Shown here piece by piece: positions 1 through 7,212 of a stretch of DNA of 13,004 nt. Each line of letters begins with the position of its first letter. Within the stretch, counting starts at the first letter, position 1. Source of the stretch: Chloroflexota bacterium (GTDB lineage Bacteria; Chloroflexota; Anaerolineae; Fen-1058); contig JACRBO010000379.1 in NCBI GenBank assembly GCA_016219235.1, forward strand, positions 1-13,004, given 5' to 3'. The notes below the pieces were generated by a model. That model was not told where the DNA came from and did not search any database. It saw only the letters and a program-made list of their open reading frames with translations. The translations under genes and the position numbers were made by a program.

Positions 1-11
1 AGTGAATCATC

Positions 12-1019
12 TTGAAACGATGGCAATTCTGGCTGGGCGTGGTGATCAGCGTGGTCTTGGTGGCGCTGGCGCTGCGCGGTTTGAAACTGGAGGAAGTCTG
101 GAGCGGCCTGCGCTCGGCCAATTACGTCTGGCTGGCGCCGGGCGTAGCGGTGTACTTTGTGGGCGTGGCGGTGCGGACGTGGCGCTGGCATTATCTGCTA
201 AAGCCGTTGAAGGAAGTGTCGGTGCGCCACCTGTTTCCCGTGGTCGTGATTGGCTACATGGGCAACAACGTCTATCCGGCGCGGGCGGGCGAGTTACTGC
301 GCGCTTACGTGCTGAAGCGCAACGAAGGCGTCAGCGTCAGCGCCTCGCTGGCGACGGTGATTGTGGAACGTATCTTCGACGGCCTGGTGATGCTGCTGTT
401 CGTGTTTGTGGCGCTGCCCACCGCGCCCTTTTTGACGGATACGTTACGCACCACAGTGATCATCGGCAGCCTGGTGTTCTTCGGCGCGTTGATCGTCTTT
501 TTGTTTCTCGCCGCCCGACCGGCGCTGGCCGCCCGCCTGTACAACCCGTTGATCGATCGGCTGCTGCCCGCGCGTTTCCGCGAGAAGGTGCGCGGCTTCA
601 TCGATCGGTTTATCACAGGTCTAGCGGCGCTGCGCGACCTGCGTCACATCGTGATGGTCTTCTTCACGTCGATCTTGATCTGGCTGCTGGAAACGGTGAA
701 ATACTGGTTCGTCATGCACGCTTTCAACTTCGAGGTGAGTTTCTTCACGCTGATGTTGATGAACGGCGTAGTGAATCTGGCGACGACGCTGCCGGCCGCG
801 CCGGGCTATATCGGCACGTTTGACACGCCCGGCATCGAGGTACTGGCTGCGTTTGGCGTCAATCGCGCCCTCGCCACCGCTTACACGCTGGTGTTGCACG
901 CCGCACTATGGTTGCCCATCACGCTGCTGGGTTTCTACTACATGGCGCGCGAGAGCATCCGCTGGAGCGACTTTGCGACGGCGGCGAGCATAAGGGAATC
1001 GGAAGCGGCCAGTTCTTAA
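12..1019 (+). CDS. Flippase-like multi-pass membrane protein (LPG synthase TM-region / UPF0104 family)
   Basis: This is a 335-residue integral membrane protein with about eight hydrophobic segments (roughly residues 6-24, 39-57, 74-90, 125-143, 149-168, 214-235, 243-262 and 289-311). Two family hallmarks are visible: a polar PARAGELLRAY stretch at residues 89-99 and PAAPGYIGTFD at 261-271. This matches the membrane domain of lysylphosphatidylglycerol synthase and the flippase-like proteins often found among glycosyltransferase genes, which are thought to move lipid-linked substrates. There is no cytosolic aminoacyl-transferase domain, so it is unlikely to make lysyl-PG itself. The start is taken as TTG at 12 because an in-frame TGA sits at 3-5 and the protein begins there with a basic residue pair before the first membrane helix. 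The upstream gene is outside the window. The substrate cannot be read from sequence; the downstream Nudix, FAD and UGD genes suggest glycan or lipid-precursor work. Confidence 0.85.
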   Translation: MKRWQFWLGVVISVVLVALALRGLKLEEVWSGLRSANYVWLAPGVAVYFVGVAVRTWRWHYLLKPLKEVSVRHLFPVVVIGYMGNNVYPARAGELLRAYVLKRNEGVSVSASLATVIVERIFDGLVMLLFVFVALPTAPFLTDTLRTTVIIGSLVFFGALIVFLFLAARPALAARLYNPLIDRLLPARFREKVRGFIDRFITGLAALRDLRHIVMVFFTSILIWLLETVKYWFVMHAFNFEVSFFTLMLMNGVVNLATTLPAAPGYIGTFDTPGIEVLAAFGVNRALATAYTLVLHAALWLPITLLGFYYMARESIRWSDFATAASIRESEAASS

Positions 1020-1043
1020 CTGATCTTCACTTTTCAAATTGCC

Positions 1044-1535
1044 ATGTCCATCATTGAGTGTGAATCCATCTACGGCAATACCGTGCCTGTTCCGCAGGAA
1101 CGCCTGACATTTCGTCCGTCCGCCTATGCCGTTATCACCGACGAAAATTGCGTGCTGCTCGTCAAGACGCGGTCAAGCGGCAACTACGATTTTCCCGGCG
1201 GCGGAATAGAAATCGGCGAACCGGTGGTGACTGCCCTGAAGCGCGAAGTGCGAGAAGAGGCCGGGCTTGAAATCGAAGTAGGTAAGCTTATGCACTTCGA
1301 GGAAGGTTTCTTTTACTACGATCCGACTGACACCGCCTGGCATACGCTACAATTCTTTTATCGTTGCCGGCCTGTGACCTGCCAATTATTGGCCGACGAT
1401 CAGGTCGATGATGAGGAAGCGATGCAGCCGCGGTGGATCGACATTCGGAGTTTGAGCGAACAGCACTTCCGGCCAGCAGCCGGTCGAGTTCTTCAGTTGC
1501 TGCAACAAACGGGATCTTTGCCAGTCACGCCGTAG
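1044..1535 (+). CDS. Nudix hydrolase
   Basis: A 163-residue protein with a textbook Nudix box: G53-x5-E59-x7-R67-E68-V69-x-E71-E72-x-G74-L75. These residues form the loop-helix-loop that binds the divalent metals and cleaves nucleoside diphosphates linked to another group. The N-terminal strand-rich part (residues 21-50) and C-terminal part fit a single Nudix domain with no fusion. The substrate is unknown: it could be a nucleotide sugar, an oxidised nucleotide or a dinucleotide. It lies 24 nt after the flippase-like gene with no clear ribosome-binding site, so ATG 1044 rests on the alignment of the domain start. The stop codon is followed after 3 nt by a three-copy heptamer repeat leading into the next gene. 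Its place between glycan-type genes hints at a nucleotide-sugar substrate, which is inference. Confidence 0.9.
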   Translation: MSIIECESIYGNTVPVPQERLTFRPSAYAVITDENCVLLVKTRSSGNYDFPGGGIEIGEPVVTALKREVREEAGLEIEVGKLMHFEEGFFYYDPTDTAWHTLQFFYRCRPVTCQLLADDQVDDEEAMQPRWIDIRSLSEQHFRPAAGRVLQLLQQTGSLPVTP

Positions 1536-1538
1536 TTT

Positions 1539-1559
1539 ACTCGTCACTCGTCACTCGTC
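1539..1559 (+). repeat. Heptamer tandem repeat, three perfect copies of ACTCGTC
   Basis: Three exact copies of ACTCGTC lie head to tail at 1539-1545, 1546-1552 and 1553-1559. They fill most of the spacer between the Nudix stop and the ATG at 1571. The base after the last copy begins AGGA (1560-1563), a plausible ribosome-binding site 7 nt before that ATG. The 7-nt period is shared with the repeats at 5721-5839, 7126-7153 and 7169-7210, though the unit sequence differs. Confidence 0.9.
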
Positions 1560-1570
1560 AGGACTTTCTC

Positions 1571-2893
1571 ATGAACATCGCCATCATCGGAGCAGGGGCA
1601 GCGGGTCTATCCGCTGCCTACGATTTAGCCGGGCAGGGGCATCAGGTTACGGTCTACGAGGCCGCGCCCAACACCGGCGGCCTGGCCGCCGGCTTCAAAG
1701 AACCGCACTGGGACTGGACGATGGAGAAGTTTTACCATCACTGGTTCCAGTCCGATAAAGACGTACTGGGCCTCATCGACGAGATCGGCGCGCGCGACAA
1801 GGTGCTGTTTCCGCGCCCGATCACGGCCATCTACTATCAGGGCCAGTTCCATCCCTTCGATTCGATGTTCACCAACATGCCGCAATTTCTGCTGCGGCAT
1901 TTCCCGCTCACCGATGTCGCACGCTTCGGGTTGGCCGGACTTAATCTGAAATTCAGTTCCAACTGGCAGGCGCTGGAAACCGTTACCGCCGACGAGTGGC
2001 TGACGCGCCACATGGGACAGCGCGTGTACGACTCGATGTGGAAGCCGCTGCTGGTGGGTAAGTTCGGCGACGAATACTATCGGCAAGTCAACATGGCCTG
2101 GTTCTGGGCGCGCATCCATTCGCGTACCACGCGATTGGGGACGTTTGTCGGCGGCTTTCAGGCGTTCTTCGATACGCTGGCCGACGCCGTGCGAAAGCGC
2201 GGCGCAACGATTCATCTGAGCACCGCCGTGCGCGAGATTGCGCCGAACAACAGCGGCGCGCCGAATGATGATGGCACGTTGACGTTGCACACGCCCGCCG
2301 GGGCGCTGATGTACGATCGGGTGATGGTAACGACCTCGCCGCGTTTGTTGACGCGCCTCGCGCCCTCATTGCCAGCCGACTATCTATCGCAGCTCAACGA
2401 TCTCAAATCGATGGGCGCGGTCGTGCTGATTATCTCGTTGACGCAACAGCTCAGTGAGAAAGGCTACTACTGGCATAACCTGCCCAAAGACGCGGGCTTT
2501 CCGTTTCTGGCGATGTGCGAGCACACTAACTTCGTCTCGCCCGAACACTTTGGCGGCGATCACCTGATCTATTGCGGCGATTATCTGAAGGCCGATCACG
2601 AGTATTTCAAGTTCACGGTCGACGAGCTGCTCGATCGGTTTGCGCCCAGCCTCACGCGCTTCAACCCGAAGTTCGATCGAGCGTGGATCAAGAAAGCGTG
2701 GCTGTTCCGCGAGACATACGCGCAGCCCGTGCCGCCGATCAATCATTCGCGCGCCATTCCCGACATCCGCACACCGATCAAGCATTTGTACTTCGCGTCG
2801 ATGTCGCAAGTGTATCCGTGGGATCGCGGCACCAACTACGCCGTCGAGATTGGCCGCCGCACCGCCCGGATCATTGCGGCTGACGCAAATTAA
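1571..2893 (+). CDS. FAD-dependent oxidoreductase (amine oxidase / protoporphyrinogen oxidase-like, COG1232 type)
   Basis: A 440-residue flavoprotein. The N-terminus carries the dinucleotide-binding fingerprint G7-A-G9-A-A-G12, with acidic E30 at the end of the second strand and the following GG at 36-37 typical of this FAD superfamily. The C-terminal segment PWDRGTNYAVEIGRRTA matches the second FAD-contacting motif of UDP-galactopyranose mutase-like and HemG/amine-oxidase-like enzymes. The long YH..WF and WKPLL segments in between resemble the NAD(P)/FAD proteins found in bacterial polysaccharide loci. I chose ATG 1571, which is preceded by AGGA at 1560-1563. A reading frame extends further upstream to GTG 1433, but that would overlap the Nudix gene and run through the heptamer repeat. 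It sits 73 nt before ugd, so a nucleotide-sugar or lipid-linked sugar substrate is possible. Haem biosynthesis is less likely, as no hem gene is near. Confidence 0.85.
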   Translation: MNIAIIGAGAAGLSAAYDLAGQGHQVTVYEAAPNTGGLAAGFKEPHWDWTMEKFYHHWFQSDKDVLGLIDEIGARDKVLFPRPITAIYYQGQFHPFDSMFTNMPQFLLRHFPLTDVARFGLAGLNLKFSSNWQALETVTADEWLTRHMGQRVYDSMWKPLLVGKFGDEYYRQVNMAWFWARIHSRTTRLGTFVGGFQAFFDTLADAVRKRGATIHLSTAVREIAPNNSGAPNDDGTLTLHTPAGALMYDRVMVTTSPRLLTRLAPSLPADYLSQLNDLKSMGAVVLIISLTQQLSEKGYYWHNLPKDAGFPFLAMCEHTNFVSPEHFGGDHLIYCGDYLKADHEYFKFTVDELLDRFAPSLTRFNPKFDRAWIKKAWLFRETYAQPVPPINHSRAIPDIRTPIKHLYFASMSQVYPWDRGTNYAVEIGRRTARIIAADAN

Positions 2894-2902
2894 CGGTAGA
2901 AT
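2874..2902 (+). promoter_or_regulatory. Candidate sigma70-type promoter before ugd
   Basis: TTGCGG at 2874-2879 and TAGAAT at 2897-2902 are separated by 17 nt. The -10 matches TATAAT at 5 of 6 positions and the -35 matches TTGACA at its first 3. The -35 lies inside the end of the FAD oxidoreductase gene. Transcription would start near 2909, giving a leader of about 58 nt that contains a 6-bp hairpin (2923-2928 with 2940-2945). This is a motif reading only. Confidence 0.35.
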
Positions 2903-2966
2903 CAACGCGCTCTCCAAAACTTGAAGCGTTGACGAGCAGCGCTTCTCAATCCAAACGAGGTCAATC

Positions 2967-4295
2967 ATGAAGAATATCGCAGTCATTGGCGTGGGCTACG
3001 TGGGTCTGGTCACCGGCACCTGCCTGGCCGATCTGGGCCATCGCGTGGCCTGTCTCGACGTCAACGTCGAGCGTGTCGAGAACCTGAAGAAATCCATCCT
3101 GCCGATCTACGAACCGGGGCTGGAAGAAGTGGTGCGCCGCAACATGAACGCGGGCCGTCTCACGTTTACCACGTCTTACGCAGACGCCATCAACGGCGAG
3201 ACGCCTGAAACGGCTGCCGAATATGTCTTCATCGCGGTAGGTACGCCCAGCGCGGTGGACGGCAAAGCCGACTTGGATTACGTGCGACAGGCGGCCGAAT
3301 CCGTGGCGCAGGTGATGGATCACCCGTTGATCATCGTCAACAAATCCACCGTCCCCGTCGGCACCGGCGACTGGACGGCGGATATTATCAAATCGAAGCA
3401 AGCCCGTCCGATTAAATTCAACGTCGTATCGAACCCCGAATTCCTGCGCGAAGGCAACGCCATTTACGACTTCATGCAGCCCGATCGAATCGTGCTCGGC
3501 TCATTAGAGCGTGAAGCGGCCGAGAAAGTGGCACAGCTCTATCTGCCGCTACGTGCCACGATCATGATCACCGACTTGCGCACCGCCGAGATGATCAAGT
3601 ACGCGTCCAACGCCTTCCTCGCCACCAAGATCAGCTTCATCAATGAGATCGCCAATATTTGCGAGGCGCTGGGCGCGGACGTAAAGGAAGTCGCGACGGG
3701 CATGGGGTTTGACAAGCGCATCGGCCGCGCTTTTCTCGATGCCGGCATCGGCTACGGCGGATCGTGCTTCCCCAAGGACGTGCTGGCGCTGGCGCACATG
3801 GCTAAAGAGCGCGGCCGCCATCCGCAGTTGATTCAAGCCGTCATGGACATCAACGCCGATCGCCGCCGGCAGGTGGTCGATAAGTTGAGCGAACTCCTGG
3901 GCGGTCATCTGACCGGCAAGAAGATCGGCATTCTGGGGCTGGCCTTCAAACCCAACACCGACGATATGCGCGATGCACCCGCGCTGGAGGTGATCAGCCT
4001 GATCGAAGCGGCGGGCGGCAAAGTGCAGGCCTATGATCCGGTGGCGATGTCGGTGGCCCGGCAGATGAAACCGGATCTGGAATTAGCTGCCAATCCGTAC
4101 GAGTGCGGCGCGGGCTGTGACGCCATGGTGCTGATGACCGAGTGGAACGAGTTCAAGCAGCTCGATCTGCGCCGTCTGAAGAACCTGATGAAGAGTCCTG
4201 TCATGGTCGACGCCCGCAACGTATACGAGCCGAACATGATGGCCGACATGGGCTTTAGCTATCGCGGCATCGGGCGCGGACAGAACAGCCGTTGA
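2967..4295 (+). CDS. ugd: UDP-glucose 6-dehydrogenase
   Basis: This 442-residue cytoplasmic enzyme oxidises UDP-glucose to UDP-glucuronate in two NAD-dependent steps, feeding uronic-acid glycans, pentose sugars and lipid decoration. The NAD-binding fingerprint is G8-V-G10-Y-V-G13, with D32 in the LDVN segment positioned to bind the ribose. NPEFLREG lies at 156-163, and the active-site stretch GGSCFPKD contains the catalytic Cys267 and Lys270. The C-terminal third (from about residue 320, [18 protein letters not shown]) is the UDP-binding domain. Length and domain order are normal for the UDP-glucose/GDP-mannose dehydrogenase family. ATG 2967 is preceded by an AACGAGG ribosome-binding site about 7-8 nt upstream. 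A strong hairpin terminator follows directly, so ugd is the last gene of its transcription unit. Related dehydrogenases (UDP-ManNAc, GDP-mannose) are less likely given the close match to the UGD motifs. Confidence 0.96.
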   Translation: MKNIAVIGVGYVGLVTGTCLADLGHRVACLDVNVERVENLKKSILPIYEPGLEEVVRRNMNAGRLTFTTSYADAINGETPETAAEYVFIAVGTPSAVDGKADLDYVRQAAESVAQVMDHPLIIVNKSTVPVGTGDWTADIIKSKQARPIKFNVVSNPEFLREGNAIYDFMQPDRIVLGSLEREAAEKVAQLYLPLRATIMITDLRTAEMIKYASNAFLATKISFINEIANICEALGADVKEVATGMGFDKRIGRAFLDAGIGYGGSCFPKDVLALAHMAKERGRHPQLIQAVMDINADRRRQVVDKLSELLGGHLTGKKIGILGLAFKPNTDDMRDAPALEVISLIEAAGGKVQAYDPVAMSVARQMKPDLELAANPYECGAGCDAMVLMTEWNEFKQLDLRRLKNLMKSPVMVDARNVYEPNMMADMGFSYRGIGRGQNSR

Positions 4296-4299
4296 CGTG

Positions 4300-4329
4300 T
4301 TGCGGAATACATGGTGCGTGTGGGATAAT
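4300..4329 (+). promoter_or_regulatory. Candidate promoter overlapping the ugd terminator hairpin
   Basis: TTGCGG (4300-4305) and GATAAT (4324-4329) are 18 nt apart, with the -10 lying in the loop region of the terminator hairpin. A start near 4335-4336 would give the M16 peptidase a transcript that lacks the left hairpin arm and so cannot be stopped by it. The same -35 hexamer occurs in the ugd promoter candidate. No experiment supports it; the call is from motif match and layout. Confidence 0.35.
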
Positions 4330-4360
4330 TCTTAAGTTCCAACACGCACCATTTTTGTTT
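4311..4360 (+). terminator. Rho-independent terminator after ugd
   Basis: Perfect 11-bp arms ATGGTGCGTGT (4311-4321) and ACACGCACCAT (4342-4352) can extend by GGA/TCC past one mismatch, and are followed by TTTTTGTTT. The hairpin begins 15 nt after the ugd stop. The T-tract ends right before the ribosome-binding site of the next gene, so the spacer is fully used. Confidence 0.85.
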
Positions 4361-4372
4361 ATGGGAGAAGCG

Positions 4373-5722
4373 ATGCCAAAAACGATCGTCAAAAAATCAA
4401 CCGCCAGGAAACCGGCCGTCCAGCGTGCCAGGATCATCGCGCGACCGCGCAACGGGCAGGGTGTTCTGAAAGCGATTCTGCCTAACGGCCTGACCGTCAT
4501 CATCAAAGAAAACCACAACGCCCCGGTCGCCACGTTCTGGAGCTGGTATCGCGTCGGCTCGCGCCACGAGCACACCGGCATCACCGGCATCAGCCACTGG
4601 GTCGAACACATGCTCTTCAAAGGGACCAAACAGTTCCCCGGCCGCACTGCCGATCGAACCATCTCGCGCGAGGGCGGCCAGTGGAACGGCATGACGTGGC
4701 TGGATTTCACCACGTATTACGAAACCCTGCCCGTTGAAAAATTCGAACTTGCGCTCGCGCTGGAATCCGATCGGATGGCGAACGCCCCCTTCAGCCCGCG
4801 CGAAGTCGAACCGGAGCGCACCGTCATCATCTCAGAAAAACAGGGCGGCGAGAATAGTCCGCGCCGCGTGTTAGGGGAAGAGGTGCAGGCGGCGGCCTTC
4901 CATGCGCACGGCTACGGCCACGAAACGATCGGCTATTTGTGCGATCTGCAAACGATGACGCGCGATGATCTGTACAATCACTATCGCACCTATTACACGC
5001 CGCGCAACGCGGTGGCGGTCGCCGTAGGCGCGTTCAAAGCCGAAGACGCGCTGGCTTTGATCACGAAGTACTTTGGCAAGATCAAGCCCGGCCCGGAAGT
5101 CCCGTCGTACAAGGCGTTTGAAGACGAGCAGCGCGGCGAGCGGCGCGTCACTGCGGAAGGCCCCAGTGGCACCGCGTATGTCGAGATTGCCTATCGCGCT
5201 CCGGCCGCAAACGATCCCGATTTTCCGGCGATGGTAGCGATGGATGCCATTCTCGCGGGCGCATCGTCGCTGTCGATGTTTGGCGGTGGCACGACCAATG
5301 CGTCATCACGCTTGTACAAGGCACTGGTCGATACCGAACTCGCCACGGACGCGGGCGGCAGCCTGATTCCCACCGCCGATCCATACATCTACAGCCTCAG
5401 CGCGACCGTGCGCAACGGCCACACGCCGCAGGAAGTGGAAGCCGCGTTCGATCGTGAAACCGATCGGATCTGCACCGAACCCGTGCAGCCCGAAGAACTG
5501 GCGAAAGCGATCAAACAGGCGCGCGCGCTGTTTGCCTATGGCAGCGAATCGGTCACGAATCAAGGCTTCTGGTACGGCTGGAGCGAAGTCTTTGCCGACT
5601 ATCGCTGGTTCGAAACGTATCTTGATAAATTGGCCGCCGTCACCGTCGAAGACGTGCAGCGCGTGGCGCAAAAATATCTCAAGCACACCAATCGCGTGGT
5701 AGGGTGGTATTTGCCGAAGTAA
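4373..5722 (+). CDS. M16 family zinc metallopeptidase, catalytic subunit type
   Basis: A 449-residue M16B-type (insulinase/processing-peptidase-like) peptidase. The inverted zinc motif is H75-W-V-E78-H79, where E78 is the catalytic base. The third zinc ligand is expected about 76 residues later and E155 of ERTVIISE is there. The family signature GISHWVEHMLFKGTKQF is intact. Both halves of the bilobed fold appear present (about 30-230 and 240-445). There is no signal peptide or membrane helix; the first 28 residues are instead rich in Lys and Arg, so the protein is probably cytoplasmic. I chose ATG 4373, 5 nt after GGAG, over the in-frame ATG 4361 and a TTG further upstream inside the terminator. 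The next gene encodes a partner that lacks the zinc motif, so the pair probably forms a heterodimer. The substrate is unknown. The TAA stop codon overlaps the first unit of a heptamer repeat. Confidence 0.93.
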   Translation: MPKTIVKKSTARKPAVQRARIIARPRNGQGVLKAILPNGLTVIIKENHNAPVATFWSWYRVGSRHEHTGITGISHWVEHMLFKGTKQFPGRTADRTISREGGQWNGMTWLDFTTYYETLPVEKFELALALESDRMANAPFSPREVEPERTVIISEKQGGENSPRRVLGEEVQAAAFHAHGYGHETIGYLCDLQTMTRDDLYNHYRTYYTPRNAVAVAVGAFKAEDALALITKYFGKIKPGPEVPSYKAFEDEQRGERRVTAEGPSGTAYVEIAYRAPAANDPDFPAMVAMDAILAGASSLSMFGGGTTNASSRLYKALVDTELATDAGGSLIPTADPYIYSLSATVRNGHTPQEVEAAFDRETDRICTEPVQPEELAKAIKQARALFAYGSESVTNQGFWYGWSEVFADYRWFETYLDKLAAVTVEDVQRVAQKYLKHTNRVVGWYLPK

Positions 5723-5839
5723 CTGGTGAACTGGTAACTGGTGATTGGTCAACTGGTTACCGATCGACCGATCGACCGATCACCGATTACCGATTACCGA
5801 TCGACCGATTACCAATCACCGATCACCGAGCGACCGTTT
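5721..5839 (+). repeat. Two-block degenerate heptamer/octamer tandem repeat filling the M16-M16 spacer
   Basis: The left block consists of AACTGGT-type units (5721-5727, 5729-5735, 5736-5742, variant GATTGGT 5743-5749, and 5751-5757). The right block switches to about eleven ACCGATC/ACCGATT/ACCGATCG units from 5759 to 5839. Units are 7 nt, or 8 nt when a G is added. GGTGATTGGT (5740-5749) is the exact reverse complement of ACCAATCACC (5811-5820), so the blocks can fold on each other. Style recalls the short tandemly repeated repetitive sequences of cyanobacteria. No spacer/repeat alternation, so not CRISPR. Confidence 0.93.
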
Positions 5840-5853
5840 ACAACGAGGAAAAC

Positions 5854-7134
5854 ATGCCTTTAGACCCAGAGTCTGTGCCTAATTCCAAAAACATCGTTCG
5901 CAAAGAATATGCCAACGGCATGACGGTGCTGGTGAAAGAAAACTTCTCCAGCCCATCCGTTGTGATTGACGGTCTGGTGCGCGCGGGCGCGACGGATGAT
6001 GCGCCGGGCCGCGAAGGTATCAGCGCCTTCACCGCCGATATGCTGATGCGCGGCACGCGGAAACGCTCGTTTGCCGAAATCTACGAAACGATCGAGGCGG
6101 TCGGCGCGACGGTCGATATTTCATCTGGCATCAACGTGACTTCCTTCGGCACGAAGTCGCTGGCCGAAGATTTTGCCCTGGTGGTGGATGTGCTGGCCGA
6201 GTCGCTGCAACGACCGACGTTTCCCGAAGCCGAAGTGGAAAAAGATCGCGGCGAGATTTTGACCAGCCTGCAGGAGCGCGCCAACGATACGCGCCGCATG
6301 GCGGGCCTGACCTTTCGCGAACTGCTGTATCCGACGGGACATCCATATGGACGCAGCACCGAAGGGTATACGGAATCCATTACGTCGCTGACGTGCGATG
6401 ATCTGGCGCAGTATCATCGCACAGCGTATGGCGCGCACGGGCTGATCGTATCGATCGTAGGCGCGATCAAAGCCGACGACGCCTTCAAGATGTGGGAAGA
6501 TGCCTTTGGCAACTGGAGCGGCGCGCGTGTCGATCGCGGCGCCATCCCGGCCGCGCCCCGGTTGGCCGAGCGGCGCGAAAAGCGTGTGGACATTCCGCGC
6601 AAAATGCAGAGCGACATCGTGCTGGGCTTCGTCGGACCCAATCGCGCGCAGCCCAACTACCTGACGGCGCGGCTGTGCAATTCGATTCTGGGCGTGTTTG
6701 GCCTGTATGGCCGCCTGGGCGAGAGCGTGCGCGAAAAAGGCGGCATGGCCTACTACTGCTACAGCCAGGTCGAGGGCGGCCTGGGGCCGGGCGCGTGGCG
6801 CGTCATCGCCGGCGTCGATCCGGCCAACGTCGATAAGGCGCTGCCGCTGATTCAGGCCGAACTCAACCGCATGATCGAGAAGCGGGTCACCACGCGCGAG
6901 TTGAGGGACAACAAATCGTACTCGATCGGGTCGATGCCGATCGGGTTGGAGACGAACGACGGCGTGGCCGGCATCCTGCTCGACATGGAGTTGTACGGCC
7001 TGGGCCTCGATTATCTCGTGCAATACCCCGATCTGATCAACGCCGTCACGCCCGCGCAAATTCAGGCCGCCGCGCAGCAATATCTTGATCCTGACAACTT
7101 CGCGGTGGCGGTGGCCGGGCCAGTTGGAAGTTAG
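5854..7134 (+). CDS. M16 family peptidase-like protein, non-catalytic partner subunit
   Basis: A 426-residue M16-fold protein paired with the active peptidase upstream. Where the partner has GIS-HWVEH, this one reads GIS-AFTAD (residues 58-62), so both zinc histidines and the catalytic glutamate are missing. It keeps the C-terminal R/Y segment (R293, EKGGMA, Y300) that binds substrate in the inactive subunits of heterodimeric M16B enzymes. The active partner has a shorter, different stretch there (around SSRLYKALVDTELATDAG) without the tyrosine. ATG 5854 follows a good GAGGAA site. The frame also stays open to GTG 5704, but those 50 extra residues would be translated tandem repeat and are rejected. 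The last codons (GTT GGA AGT TAG) lie within another heptamer repeat, so the C-terminus may have been reshaped. Likely cytoplasmic: no signal peptide or membrane helix. Confidence 0.92.
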   Translation: MPLDPESVPNSKNIVRKEYANGMTVLVKENFSSPSVVIDGLVRAGATDDAPGREGISAFTADMLMRGTRKRSFAEIYETIEAVGATVDISSGINVTSFGTKSLAEDFALVVDVLAESLQRPTFPEAEVEKDRGEILTSLQERANDTRRMAGLTFRELLYPTGHPYGRSTEGYTESITSLTCDDLAQYHRTAYGAHGLIVSIVGAIKADDAFKMWEDAFGNWSGARVDRGAIPAAPRLAERREKRVDIPRKMQSDIVLGFVGPNRAQPNYLTARLCNSILGVFGLYGRLGESVREKGGMAYYCYSQVEGGLGPGAWRVIAGVDPANVDKALPLIQAELNRMIEKRVTTRELRDNKSYSIGSMPIGLETNDGVAGILLDMELYGLGLDYLVQYPDLINAVTPAQIQAAAQQYLDPDNFAVAVAGPVGS

Positions 7135-7153
7135 AAATTGGAGGTTGGAAGTT
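7126..7153 (+). repeat. Heptamer tandem repeat (GGAAGTT type) overlapping the M16 stop codon
   Basis: Four in-register 7-nt units: GGAAGTT (7126-7132), AGAAATT (7133-7139), GGAGGTT (7140-7146) and GGAAGTT (7147-7153). The TAG stop of the upstream gene (7132-7134) spans the boundary of units one and two. A partial earlier unit ending AGTT may extend the tract back to about 7119. Confidence 0.85.
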
Positions 7154-7168
7154 GGACTGGCGGCTATT

Positions 7169-7210
7169 GCATTATGCATTGAGCATTGTGCATTGAGAAT
7201 TGAGCATTGC
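7169..7210 (+). repeat. Heptamer tandem repeat (GCATTGA type) abutting the acpS start
   Basis: Six in-register 7-nt units: GCATTAT, GCATTGA, GCATTGT, GCATTGA, GAATTGA, GCATTGC. The last ends 2 nt before the acpS ATG at 7213, so the repeat occupies the whole translation-initiation region and there is no good Shine-Dalgarno site. It lies 15 nt from the GGAAGTT tract; the two together fill the 78-nt spacer. Confidence 0.9.
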
Positions 7211-7212
7211 TT

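Noticed and set aside
2..823. A 273-codon plus-strand frame overlapping the flippase-like gene
   Set aside because: Arg/Gly-rich composition with no membrane segments or motifs; the overlapping frame encodes a clear membrane protein.
1433..1570. GTG 1433 as start of the FAD oxidoreductase
   Set aside because: It would put 46 residues before the GxGxxG fingerprint, which should lie at the N-terminus, and overlap the Nudix gene.
5721..5839. Possible CRISPR array
   Set aside because: Units are 7-8 nt with no unique spacers and no cas genes nearby.
5704..5853. GTG 5704 as start of the second M16 protein
   Set aside because: The added 50 residues are translated heptamer repeat and overlap the upstream gene; ATG 5854 has a proper ribosome-binding site and gives a normal N-terminus.
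6121..7179. A 352-codon open frame on the minus strand opposite the second M16 gene
   Set aside because: It is antisense to a well-supported gene, has low-complexity Arg/His/Ala-rich composition with no motif and no ribosome-binding site. GC-rich codon bias creates such mirror frames.
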